Source: Prunella strophiata (lineage: Eukaryota > Chordata > Aves > Passeriformes > Prunellidae). Taken from it: a DNA stretch of 64,000 nt. Shown here in pieces: positions 1 to 10,514 of this stretch (the first letter of the stretch is position 1; each line of letters opens with the position of its first letter). The notes beneath the pieces are model-generated. The model was not told the DNA's origin. It did no database searches and saw nothing but the letters and a program-made list of their open reading frames with translations. Location of the stretch: positions 42,375,990 through 42,439,989 of the forward strand of contig JAZBQD010000014.1 in the NCBI GenBank assembly GCA_036583965.1, in the 5' to 3' direction. Both the position numbers and the translations under genes were made by a program.

Positions 1-250
1 TAAATACTCTTATACTATGTACTTAGAATGTCAGTGGGCAGTGTACCTCAATACTTGAAAACACAAAGTTTGCCACAGATCAGGTATAGACTCATCCACA
101 ATTTTAATGCTGAATTGAGCAGGTCATTACTGACTCCCCTTAACAGCTCAGTATTATTAACAGCTACAAAATATATAACGTGCTCTCTCAGCAGAAACAG
201 TGGCAATTTTATTCACACTTTATAATGTTTCCTTTTCACTAACCTGGGAA

Positions 251-322
251 GAGGTATTAATGGGATCTACTTAGCTCTTTTGGGAGGAGGTATTAATGGG
301 ATCTACTTAGCTCTTTTGGGAA
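251..322. repeat. 36-bp direct tandem repeat, two copies
   Basis: Two adjacent 36-bp units (251-286 and 287-322) differ only at the last base. Each starts GAGGTATTAATGGGATCTAC. The near identity suggests a recent local duplication. No coding role is seen. Confidence 0.9.
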
Positions 323-358
323 TTTGGAAGTTTATAGAACTACTCCTACTCTATTTGA

Positions 359-362
<4 letters not shown>

Positions 363-401
<39 letters not shown>
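363..401 (+). repeat. Poly-T tract, 39 T
   Basis: An uninterrupted run of 39 T lies immediately before the 5'-truncated edge of the CR1 copy that starts near 403. CR1 elements do not use poly-A tails, so this is either an independent homopolymer or part of the insertion-site sequence. Confidence 0.9.
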
Positions 402-402
402 C

Positions 403-1046
403 CTTACTGAACAGCAGCTTGGTGGGAAAGGCCGTGAAGATCCTGATGGACACCCAGTTGAACATGAGCCAGCAAAGTGGCCTAGCTACAAAGAAGGCAA
501 GTGTTAGGCAAAGTATTGCTAGCAGGTTGAGGGATGTGATCCTTCACTAGGGAGGCTACACTTGGAGTGCTGTACTGTCCAGTTCTGGGCTCCCCACTAC
601 AAGAGTGATATTGAGTTATTTGAGAGTCTAGCTAAGGACCACACAGACAATGAAGGGACTGGAGCACCTCACATAGGAGGTAAGGCCAAGGGATCCAGGA
701 CTGTCCAGCCTGGAGAAGAGGAAGCTCAAGGGGATCTCATCAGTGTGTACAAACACCTGCAGGGAAGGTGCAAAGACGATGGAGCCAGGCTCTTTTCAAT
801 TGTGCCCAGACACAGAATCTGTTACAAGAGACACAACCTGAAACACAGCTGGTTCCCTCTGAATATCAGGGCCCAGATTGCCCATGGAGGCTGTGCTCTC
901 CATCTCTGGAATATTCAAAAGCCACTAGACATGGTCCTGGGCAACTGGCTTTAAGTGGTCCTTCCTGAGCAAGGTGAGGTGGGACCAAACGACCTCTAGA
1001 GGTCCCTCCCAACCACAAGAACACTGCGATTCTGTGAATTCTGTCT
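403..1046 (+). mobile_element. CR1 LINE, 5'-truncated, sense orientation
   Basis: This is the 3' part of an avian CR1 non-LTR retrotransposon. The stretch from about 430 matches the ORF2 region just after the reverse transcriptase (hallmarks: CAGTTGAACATGAGCCAGCA at about 456, CAGTTCTGGGCTCCCCACTA at about 580). It continues through the C-terminal ORF2 region into the 3' end, which reads GAGGTCCCTCCCAACC followed by ATTCTGTGAATTCTGT octamer-like repeats near 1030-1046. Many stops and indels break the reading frame, so it is an old inactive copy. It lies upstream of the SCAF11 CpG island. The 5' edge is approximate. Confidence 0.9.
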
Positions 1047-3871
1047 GATAAACAAATGGGTACATAACCATTCTGTGTAGACTTACCACAAGGATATATC
1101 CAATGTAAAAAGAAGACACAGAAAATGAAGGACAACATCTCACTAAGCAGTTGTGGGCAACAAGAGCATTTACCTGTAGTCACTCCACCTAAATGGGTCT
1201 ATGGTAGCAGCAAGGTGTGGGGGAAGAACATAATTAAGATGTTGTTTCCTTCAACAGCTGGTTAATTGGGTTTGATGGCTCAAATCCCTTCTGATTTCTG
1301 ACATTATATGATAGTTACAACCCAGTCCCTCTTTTTATCCACTGGGTCGGCTGAAGAGATTATGGCTTTTCCTTTCATACACCACTCCAAATTTTCTCTT
1401 CCACTTCTGTGTCCCATGAGCCTTGCTTGGGTGGTGGGTTCATACCACGGCAACCTCGCTGTTCTGCCATGCAGAGCTGAGAGCAGCAGGGACAGGGACC
1501 CACAGCATGCAGTGTGCCACACAGTTCTGGCACCAAAGACTGCAGCAGACGGGGTATCAGAAGGTGCTGAAGTCACAGAATTATTATTGGGAAAGTTACT
1601 TCCCTATTTTTAATTAGTATTTACAGGTGTGAAAGTACTTAGAGTTTTGGCTAAATTTTTCTTTCAGCATTTTAAATACAAAGGACAACTGAACTTCAGA
1701 TGGAAAAAGCTTCACTGCAAAAAATCATGGCTTAAGTGACAACAATATTTTTAATGTAACCATAGAACAAAATAAATCAAAACAGCCTAGAAAAACCCCA
1801 GAGCATGGGATGATGGACCTAAGAAATAATAATATTTCTCCTTAATTTTATAACCTGTGGGTAATCTCAGCAATTCAACAAAACTCTTCTCAGAGAATAA
1901 AACTAACACCTTCCTCTAGTCCAGCCTTGATGGTGACTGCATGAATGTGAGCACCATAACATTAACAACTCCTCCACCTAGCTGCCTTCTTCCATAATGT
2001 CATCCTAAGCAGCTGCAGACAAGCAGAGGCTTGTTAAAGTGTTATTTTGGGGTAAATGTCAGAAATAATTAATTTCAACACGATTTTGAACATACTGTTC
2101 TCAGAGTGTATTAAGTGGAGTATACTTTTAGTAGTGTGGATCCTTAGTTCTTTTTTTTGAGTAAAAAGATTGTTTAGTATGCACTAAAAATACTCCAGTG
2201 GTATTATACATGATTAAGGGATGTTCTTTTTAGTGGTGCCCTTATTAGCAAGTGTGCTATGAACAAGTGTGTTTATTAGATAGCAAACAGCACTTCAGTT
2301 TGCATTGGACCATTAGCTAGCAACCCCTTGGCTGACTTTACTGGGTGATCAGCTGGGGATTACTGTCTAGGGACTGTAATAACATAGCCCAGTTTGGGTG
2401 CAGTAAATCACTAATTATGCTGTCAAGATAAAGTATTTGATAACAATACAAAACTAAATGATTGTTTGGAAAAGCTGATGGTGGTGGTGCTGGCAACTGA
2501 TGTAATTCATATGAGCTATACAGCAAATAATCTGAAGCCTGAAATGATTTTTTAAAAAGTTATGGCAAAGTTTTGTTCTTATTTTAGTCACTTGGATTAT
2601 TGCCTGTTATGCCTAGGATGTGACATTTTCTGAATGCATTTAAAGAAACACACATAACTCTAAAAGCAGTTAATATAAAAAAATGGCCTGAAAGTCCTCC
2701 AAAAAGCTTCCCAGCTCCTGAGAGCTGCTGCCTCAGAGCAATTCCTTTTTCCACCTGTGAAACACTGAATTACATTTCTATTTTCTGCCTTCTGTGAAGA
2801 AGAGCCATGCAATCATCACAGGGAATGAACTTGGCTGACTCAGACTTGCTGAAAAGATGAAATTAACTATCTCAAAATCAAAACAACTAAATGAAATCAT
2901 TTTTTCTCATCACCACCTCACCAAAACATTACCAAAAGTGAACATGGATTGTATTCTGCCCTCTCTGAGTACTTCATGAAAAGCTTGACTGACTCATGTG
3001 GAGCAATCAAAGAGGGTATTTCCATCTCTGGTTATCTGCTTTTCCATTTTGCTCATGGTTACCCACCTCACAACAGAGAGCAGAAACAATGTTTCAAACT
3101 GCATGGCAGATTATTGTAAAGAACCATCAGTTTGTGATTTATTTGTATTGTGTGGGGTTGTTTTTTTCCAAAATGGAAACCTTTGGGAGAGGGACAGATT
3201 AGGCAGGAGGGGAAAGTAATGTCTCTTGGTATGGAAAGAGACATTTTCTGGAGACATTGTTTTGCATCATGTTCTTTAACTTCTCTTGCACCACAACTTG
3301 ATGGCATGGTAGACTGGATTTCAGAGACTCCTGTTCATCCTGCTACTACCACTGTTAAACCACAAAGTTATGGACACAGATTTCCTCAACAGGAGGAGTG
3401 TCAAGTGCAGGAAACTTTGAGAAGTCTGGTGTATGCAAAAGGGCAAAGGACACTGCAGGATTCAATATGCTGGACAACCAAGGAAGATGAAGATTTCAAA
3501 GCACCTTTGAACTGTAGTAGTTAATCAATGCTTTAGAGAAAGTAAATCTGTGCTAAAGATTCAGTATTTTAAATTAATATAAGGAGCTCTTCTACAGTAG
3601 AACCAGCAAAGGCCAAAGAATGTTCTTAATCTCTCAAGGTTAAATAAGGAATTTCAGAAGAATCAATCTGTCCATATCTGTCATGTAAAAAAATCAGCTA
3701 ATGAACATTTTGCATCTGTTTAAAAAACAAAAATCTTTTAGATATCCATGTGAGTACAAAAATATTGATTCACATGAAGCAAGGCTATTAGATTGCAGTA
3801 CTATAATGTTCTTCAGTATGGTTCAGATTGCATGAACTCTTGATAGATAAGATGTTTTCATCCCTTGAGGT

Positions 3872-3895
3872 AAACAAACAAACAAACAAACAAAA
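3872..3895. repeat. (CAAA)n microsatellite
   Basis: About five and a half CAAA units run without interruption. Confidence 0.9.
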
Positions 3896-3979
3896 ATAGG
3901 GAAGGAACACTGTTTTCTAAGTTTGTTGATGTCTGTGAGTGTCGGGACACAATAAAAAGCAGTTCCCCCCCATCTGTGG

Positions 3980-4032
3980 AGTGCAGCTGCCTGGGGCTTG
4001 GCTGCTGGCTGGGGTTAAACCATGACACCAGT
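3980..4032 (+). mobile_element. Possible LTR 3'-end fragment
   Basis: The motif TTGGCTGCTGGCTGGGGTTA followed by ACCATGACAC resembles the 3' terminus of the avian LTR seen at 13953-15443 (which ends TTTAGCCAGTGTCAAATCAT then GACA). Only about 35-50 bp are comparable, so this is a weak call. Confidence 0.3.
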
Positions 4033-5324
4033 TAACTTCATTCCCTCTCATCCTCCTCTCACTCTGTCATACACAGTCCCAGAACAAAACCTTTTCATCC
4101 AATGAGTTCAAGCTCATGAGTGCCTTTGAGTTTAAATTTGCTTTTATTTAGCTATCTCCTACAGTTCTTTTAGGATGAAGGGTGGTACTTACAGCCAACA
4201 CTTAAAACAATATTTATGTCAACCTGTTGTTACACCAAGTTTGAGTGAAACCAGTAAGCCTGTTCAGGGTGGTGAAGAGAAACATTATGTAATATGGTTC
4301 AGCTTAAGTTCAATGGACTAAATTGATTAGACAGATCATCATCCCACAGATTAGAACAAATAATTTGGAACAATGGAAAGAATGGTGGCTGTTTTTGCTA
4401 AGCAGTGCACTGCTGGATTTTTCTTAGAAATTGTTAGGTATGTACATACTAGTGTTAAAAGCTCCGAGGATTTTTTGTCTTAAAACTAAGATGTGGTTGG
4501 TCACAGCACAGTACTAGGATGCAAAATGCTCTTGGGAACTCTTGGAATAATTAAAGAATGGTGACAGGATAACACCCATCCCATTTCTTGCTGAGGAAAC
4601 AATATGGCTATATATTATAAATTATGGCTAATTATCTCACATCCTGTTTCCTCAGAGCCCTAAACACAGGAAGCCTTTTCTTCTTCCAGATATTCAATAT
4701 TGCTGTTAATAGCATCTTTCATTTCTACAGTGGGATGTATTCCAGAGAATTCCAGTCTATCTGGAATTCTGTGCTCTATCTCCATGGAGCACTAGTCAAA
4801 GTGTGACCAACAACCTGGCATAACAAGAGAAAAATTCCAGCCAAGACCATTACAAAATTCCTCTGATCCTATACAAAAGGGTTGCTGCTACCCACAAAGA
4901 ACTGAGAAAGCCTGATATCCCAAGGTTTTGTCCAAGATCTTCAGCTTCAGACCTAGAACATACTTTATTTGAACAGGAGACTCCTAGGAACTGACATGTG
5001 GATACTGAACATAGAAATACTGTGAATCTGAAATGTGTGCTGTCAAATTTTATCTGATCTAATCCCGCCCATCTTTTGAAACACAGTTTTGCCAAAGATT
5101 AGGCCAACAGGGACAATTGTATATACTTTACTATATGGCAAATGTGGCTGGTTCTAATGTATATAGTAGAACCAGTAGCAACTGACCAGAATCTTTGAAT
5201 GAATTAGAAGATCAATAAAACCACCGAAAACAACCCAACCAACCAAAAATCCAAAGGAGAGGCTTGATAACTTTGATTCCAACATGGTGGCTAGCATTTA
5301 TGATTCTTGGGTTTGTCCTGTGTA

Positions 5325-5396
5325 GGGCCAGGACTTGGACTTTGATGATACTTGTGGATCTCTTCCAACTCAGAATATTCTGTGATTCTGTGATTT
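5325..5396 (+). mobile_element. CR1 LINE 3'-end fragment
   Basis: The sequence GGACTTGGACTTTGATGATA, then a TCTTCCAACTC block and a terminal ATTCTGTGATTCTGTG repeat, is the typical CR1 3' end in sense orientation. Only about 70 bp survive. Confidence 0.85.
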
Positions 5397-5923
5397 ATTA
5401 AAACAAATAGAATAAAAAAGGAAACAGAACAGATGTCTATACTGTGACTGACTATACTCTCAAAAAAGATTTTTTTAGGTGTTAGACCATACTTCTATAT
5501 TCCCTTTGGCCAAAAAGAAGTCTGAAATTCCTCACCAGTCTGTGTTAACTCATTCCACTTACTTTTATTTATAGACTATCATGCTGTATTTCTAAACAAT
5601 GAAACTTGCAAGCAAAGACATACTGTATGTAAATAAAAAACTAGTCTCTCAATCCAAGTTTTTAAAACAAGAAAAAAATTAAAAGCTCTATCACTGAAAT
5701 AATGTTCTCTGTGCAGCCAAGTATTTGAGGCCTCTTGACAAAGAAAACATACAATCTACTTACTTGCAGATATATATACAGATAGATAAATATATAGCAG
5801 AATTTCAAAATCAAAAATTCCCTAAAAAGAAATAAGAATGCCAGTACCAAAGACAGAGACTTCAGAACACCACATTATTGGAACAATGAGCTAATCCACT
5901 TAGTTTCTTTTCAGTTAATTGGA

Positions 5924-5944
5924 TTTTTTTTTTTTTTTTTTTTT
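5924..5944 (+). repeat. Poly-T tract, 21 T
   Basis: An uninterrupted T run in intergenic DNA; no neighbouring element is recognised. Confidence 0.9.
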
Positions 5945-6896
5945 GCATAATATATAAGCACAAGACAAAGCTGAATTTCAAATTTAAAACAATAACAAAA
6001 ATTTATTGCTGGAAAGCGGGAGAGACAGAGCCCCAAAAAAACTCCCTGAAAAAATTATCAAGCTAACAATTTTTAATTACTTCCAAGTTATGCAGAAGAC
6101 AATGTCCAAAACTAATTTTTCAAGAACAACTGCTGTCAAATCACTGTGATTTCCTTTTAGAGGGAGACATCAAGCCCCTTGGATAGGGCAAACAAAGAAC
6201 TTGCCAGATATTTGATTTTAGTAGGCCTTTTAATGTTGTTTAACCTAAAAGAGATTGAAAAGGAATTAAAAATGGTAAAAGTAAGTAAAAATCTGTTTCA
6301 AAGAGAAAGGGGACAATCTGATACCAGCACTTATGGAGGACAGGGATAAATGAATGGGCTTCTGATGCAGTAGGAAGGATCATAGATAATGAATCAGTAC
6401 TAGCTTTTCAAAAGTTAGACTAGTTTTCAGCTAGAGAAATGGCCTGCTTGAGGAAGGATACTGGAAGGAGAGTCCACCATCAGAGATCTTGAAGAACAGA
6501 CTGAGTGAAGGAGTATCATATACATGACTGACCCTGCATGGGGCAGAGAGGGTGAATGAGCTCTGAATAAATTCTGAAAGTCCACCTTTTTTATGACATT
6601 TGCATATATCTACATTTTTAAAAGCTCAAAATCCAAGAGACCAATAGATGAATAATTTATTACTTAAATAAGCATCTGAAATTGGACAGCAAAAGTATTA
6701 TATCATCATTAGTTCTTCTGTTCCCTGGGTATAGCATATTTCATTGGTTTAACTGATGAGTCCCAACAGTTTCACAGCAGGAAGAAAAATCCACTATGCT
6801 AAAGTTTTTTCACCTCCTCTCTTCCAGAGACAGAATATAGCACTGGCAGCTACAAGACGCCAGAAATATCATTTCAGGCTCATTACACTGAAAAAA

Positions 6897-6897
<1 letters not shown>

Positions 6898-6943
<46 letters not shown>
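6898..6943. repeat. (TAA)n microsatellite, about 15 units
   Basis: A perfect trinucleotide repeat. The poly-Ile and poly-Tyr reading frames across it are artefacts of the repeat and are not genes. Confidence 0.95.
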
Positions 6944-9782
6944 GTCCCTTACTTGTGCCTTCATTGCAATGTTGTGTTAATGGCAAATGGTGTAGGATGG
7001 CACAGAATACTTCCAAGTTAAGAGTTTAAATTCACAGCACAAATAAGCAGTTGCCTCCATCTTCCCTTCTGTCCTCTATTGACAATTCTGCTAGTTTCTG
7101 CTCTCATGGATAGCTACCATTTTGTCCTCCAGTGTCTCATGCTTGACTCATCCCTACTTTCATCAAGCATCACCTCCCCTCCTTTGCTCTACCACATTGT
7201 GATCGAAATCTCTCTGTCAGTTCTGCCATCATCTCTCCCTCTCCCTCACCCTAATACCTCTCTTATTTCTAGTATCACACTCCCTGTTGCTCCCCTCTCC
7301 AAATGACCATACCCTCACCCACACTGCTCTCCCTGCACGTGTCCCAGTTTTTCTCTGGCACATCTGGCTTCTGATCACACTCAGAGCTGTGCCATGAATA
7401 CAGCTTTGCTTGTGCTTCCACACCTTACTGGCATCCCGAGAGAAACATCAGTTGGTGAGAGGATCCGCTTCAGGGAAGTTTCCAGCTCTCACAGATACTG
7501 GGAAACTCTGAAAATGTGGGCAGAGTAAATCTCCCCAAACAAAACACAGGGTACACACAAAGGGCCTCCAAAGCACTGCTAAAACTTGTGTGTCTCCTAC
7601 AGCCTGAGGTTTGCTCATGGTCTTCCAGCAGAACACTCTGGATCTAGCTGGAAATGAAGAAACAGCCCTATTCATACCTACCTAGAAAAGACAACAGGCA
7701 ATAGTGACTGCCTCTACTAGTCCTATCCTTCACCTGCAAAGCATTTATTGGTGTGGTGTCCACCTCAAGCTAAGGATAACCTGTGCCATCCTGTCACTTG
7801 AAGAAGCTGAAGGCTTTAGAACATATTAAAACAGACTAAAGACATTATGTTTTTACCACCGTAAAGCATGAAAACAAAATTCTCAACAAATGTCAAAAAT
7901 CGCAAGATTGGCTTTAGATTTTGAATGTGAGATTCTTCCTTTCAGCAAAACTGGCTGGTGCTGACAACTCATCCACTAATCCAGAAATGTTAACAATTTC
8001 TGTGTCCATTCCCATCAACTTTGTCCCAGCTAATACTTCTTTCCCTGCCATCTTCATCTCAATTCCTAACAACATTTCAGCTATCCCTTCAGGTCAAATC
8101 ATCCTCCAGTACTTGATTTCTGAGAAAAATACTAATGGTTGCATGAATGACCAATAAATTTAGGAAAGTGCCTATATCACAGGGTTTGCTGAGATTAGTA
8201 GAAAATCAGAGTTCATGATCCTCTTTTTCTATACCCCTGTACAAAACCTAAACTCCTTGCTCCCTCTTTCAGCAGGCACAGAACTCACAGAAGGAGAGAC
8301 ATCTCAGGCTCACCTTTGGCAGATCTGACTAGTTGCTCATCCGTTGACAGACTGCTTCTGGGAGCAGACATCCAAATGGACAGGACTGTCCTTCAGCCCT
8401 GACTGGACTGGAAATCCCTGCAGGCTGGAACTTCATGTACACACAGGAAAACTAAAGACATATTTGCCAGAACTGACAGGAGGAAAGTCACAGATGTCTG
8501 TCACCATCTCCCCCTCCCATCATAAACATTGCACAGAACACATCCATCTCAAAAGGTGAGTGAGAGAGGGCCAGAGCCACTTGTCTGTTACTACTTATCT
8601 TGAAGTTGTGTGAATAGCCATAAAGGTCAGTGCTGGGATGGATGTGAGACAGACAATCAGAGGATAAAACGAAAGTACAAACAGCACATCAGAGGTGATG
8701 AGTGTTTCTCTTTGCATTCCTCTCTCACACAGATATTTCTCTTCAGCTTGCCTGGCTCTGCAACACGATCTCTGCAGCATGAGTGGGTGACAGCAACACC
8801 TTGGCGACTTGGAGGAGAAACAGTGAATTCCAACCTCTCTCTGCACCTGAGAGCCCCAAGTGACTTAGTAAACGTTTTAATTAAAATATTCAACAGTAAC
8901 AAGGGGTAACGTACAGTTGTTGTGTATAGTAGGCCATCCTTGCAACAAAACCTGACCCCTGTGATTGGCTAGGCAAGCACACTGCTGGTTTGCTGCTGTG
9001 GTTCTCCCTCCCTAATTGCTTCAGTGTCTAGTTCCAGGGTCATTCAAGATCTCAGTGTAGTCAAAACACAGCACTTGTGCTTAGAACAAAGCTTTCTTTG
9101 ATGCCAATTCTCCTAACACCTTATTCCTTTATTTATATAATCCCATTGAAGAATTTGAGGAATTTATTAACCTTAATCACTTTAAAGTCACTTACCTTAA
9201 ACATTTAATCTCCATTCCTAAATCTATGTTTTCCAAACTATGGGAATAATCTTACTTATTACATTTCCCTGCAGCCTTCCAATGAACACAGTCTTTTCCT
9301 TCCTTCCTGTCACTCTTACATTCTGTCCCACAGTCTGCTCTTACTTAATTCAAGTTCTTTTGAGATGATCCTAAATTAATACTCTCTAAGTAATCATGGC
9401 AACTAATAAGGTATCATAACTCTTGATAAACTGACGCTGACACATTTTACTCTAGTCAGGTCATTACTTCATTCTGAACGCAAGGAGACACTAAACCAAG
9501 CCTGCGTATTTGGGGGAGCTGCTTCCCCTTCCTGTGGTTTGTTGCTACAGCAGGTGCGCTGCCCTGGGGGTTCAGCTGAGGGCTCTCTTCCCAGGTCTCC
9601 GCTGCGTGGAGGAGCCTCCGGCAGCCGCAGAGCCTGGCGGTGCTGTGGTGCAGATGTAACGGGGGCCAGCGCACAGAAGCGGCAGCTGCACTGAGCTGTT
9701 TCCCTGTCTGCCATAACCAGGACGTGCGCCACCACGGCAAGCTGCTGTTAAAACAGCTGGCTACGGCAGTGTGCAAGGATGA

Positions 9783-9790
9783 GACGTCAC
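9783..9790. promoter_or_regulatory. CRE-like site GACGTCAC
   Basis: A consensus-like ATF/CREB core on the edge of the CpG island, about 450 bp upstream of exon 1. Motif match only. Confidence 0.45.
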
Positions 9791-10040
9791 TGTGTCTGTG
9801 CGGCCACAGGCCGCAGCCAGCACGGGCCGCTGCCGACTGCCGCCGCGCCTTGGGGCCCCGCAGGAACTGCTTCCTCTCCCTGCAGGGCCCGACCCACGCC
9901 GCCCCGTCACACGCTCTTGTGGTCACAGGGATTCCTCCAGTGTGCCTAACTGTATTCAAGTGCTACCATTACTACCAGTAATAAAATAAATTAAATAAAA
10001 ACAAGGTTTGGCACTCGGGGCGCCCCGCGTCGCGGACAGA

Positions 10041-10196
10041 TGACGTAACCAGCCGCGCACCCATGCCTCGGCCGTGCGCAGGCCGCCGTGCCGCCACCAG
10101 AGGGCGCCCCCGCCCGCCGCGCGCGGCCCCGCCCCGCCTGGGCCCCGCCCCCCGCCCCATTGGCGCCCGCCCGGGGCGGGGCCGCGCGGTCACGTG
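10041..10196 (+). promoter_or_regulatory. SCAF11: Proximal promoter motif cluster
   Basis: In order this holds a CRE/ATF site TGACGTAA (10041-10048), repeated GC boxes (for example 10173-10182), an inverted CCAAT box ATTGG (10159-10163) and a CACGTG E-box (10191-10196). No TATA box is seen. CRE, NF-Y, Sp1 and USF/MYC-type sites within 200 bp upstream of exon 1 fit a TATA-less constitutive promoter. Factor binding is inferred from motifs alone. Confidence 0.65.
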
Positions 10197-10238
10197 CCCT
10201 CCCTCTCCCGCCCTCCCCGCCGGGCGGTGCTGGAGGAC

Positions 10239-10256
10239 CTATCCCATAATGCTCCC
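10239..10256 (+). promoter_or_regulatory. SCAF11: ZNF143/STAF-like site at the start region
   Basis: CTATCCCATAATGCTCCC matches the core of the ZNF143 (STAF) element, whose consensus contains ACCCATAATGCA. ZNF143 sites are frequent close to start sites of TATA-less housekeeping genes. It helps place the transcription start at roughly 10240-10300. Confidence 0.5.
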
Positions 10257-10259
10257 GGG

Positions 10260-10514
10260 GGGCGGCGCGGGGCGGGCCGGAGCCGCCTCTCTCTGCCGCC
10301 AGGGCGCCGCCTGTGCCGGAGCGGAGCAGCGCCCCCGCCCGGGCCCCGCCGGCGCTGCCGCCGCGCTCCCCGGCCACGCGCGGACATGTGGCGGCGCGGC
10401 GGGCGCTGAGCGCGCGGGGCCCCCGCGAGCCCGGCAGCCCCGAGGCGGCGCGGGCACCCGGACTCGCCTCTCGCTGCGGGGCACGGACCGCGCCCGGGAG
10501 CGTCGCGGCGCCAG
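10260..10514 (+). other. SCAF11: SCAF11 exon 1, 5' UTR
   Basis: This GC-rich stretch ends in a strong donor (CCAG then GTGAGC at 10515) right behind the motif cluster. It has no start codon in frame with the SCAF11 ATG that is not closed by a stop at 10407-10409. The start is a guess from the promoter motifs. A further non-coding exon within intron 1 cannot be excluded. Confidence 0.6.
10386..10409 (+). other. Upstream ORF, seven codons
   Basis: ATG at 10386 opens a seven-codon frame (MWRRGGR) closed by TGA at 10407. G at -3 gives a fair start context. If exon 1 is transcribed as modelled and joined directly to exon 2, this is the only ATG in exon 1 before the SCAF11 start, so it may damp translation. 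Its existence in mRNA depends on the real start site. Confidence 0.4.

Larger units (their letters stand above)
1047..9480. other. Intergenic DNA upstream of the SCAF11 promoter
   Basis: No gene could be supported in this AT-rich stretch. The open frames are short, without recognisable domains or plausible splice structure; the longest is 124 codons at 3150-3524 and resembles nothing I know. Small repeats within it are listed separately. From human gene order (SLC38A1 next to the 5' side of SCAF11) the neighbour beyond this edge could be SLC38A1, but none of its coding sequence is visible. Confidence 0.6.

Noticed and set aside
562..954. 130-codon frame
   Set aside because: It is an in-frame piece of the degenerate CR1 element at 403-1046.
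3150..3524. 124-codon frame in intergenic DNA
   Set aside because: It has no recognisable family, splice sites or promoter, and the length is compatible with chance in a window of this size.
6756..7016. Poly-Ile and poly-Tyr open frames
   Set aside because: They are produced by the (TAA)n microsatellite.
9456..9959. 167-codon minus-strand frame upstream of the promoter
   Set aside because: It has no recognisable domain, lies at the GC-rich island edge, and has an overlapping open frame on the other strand.
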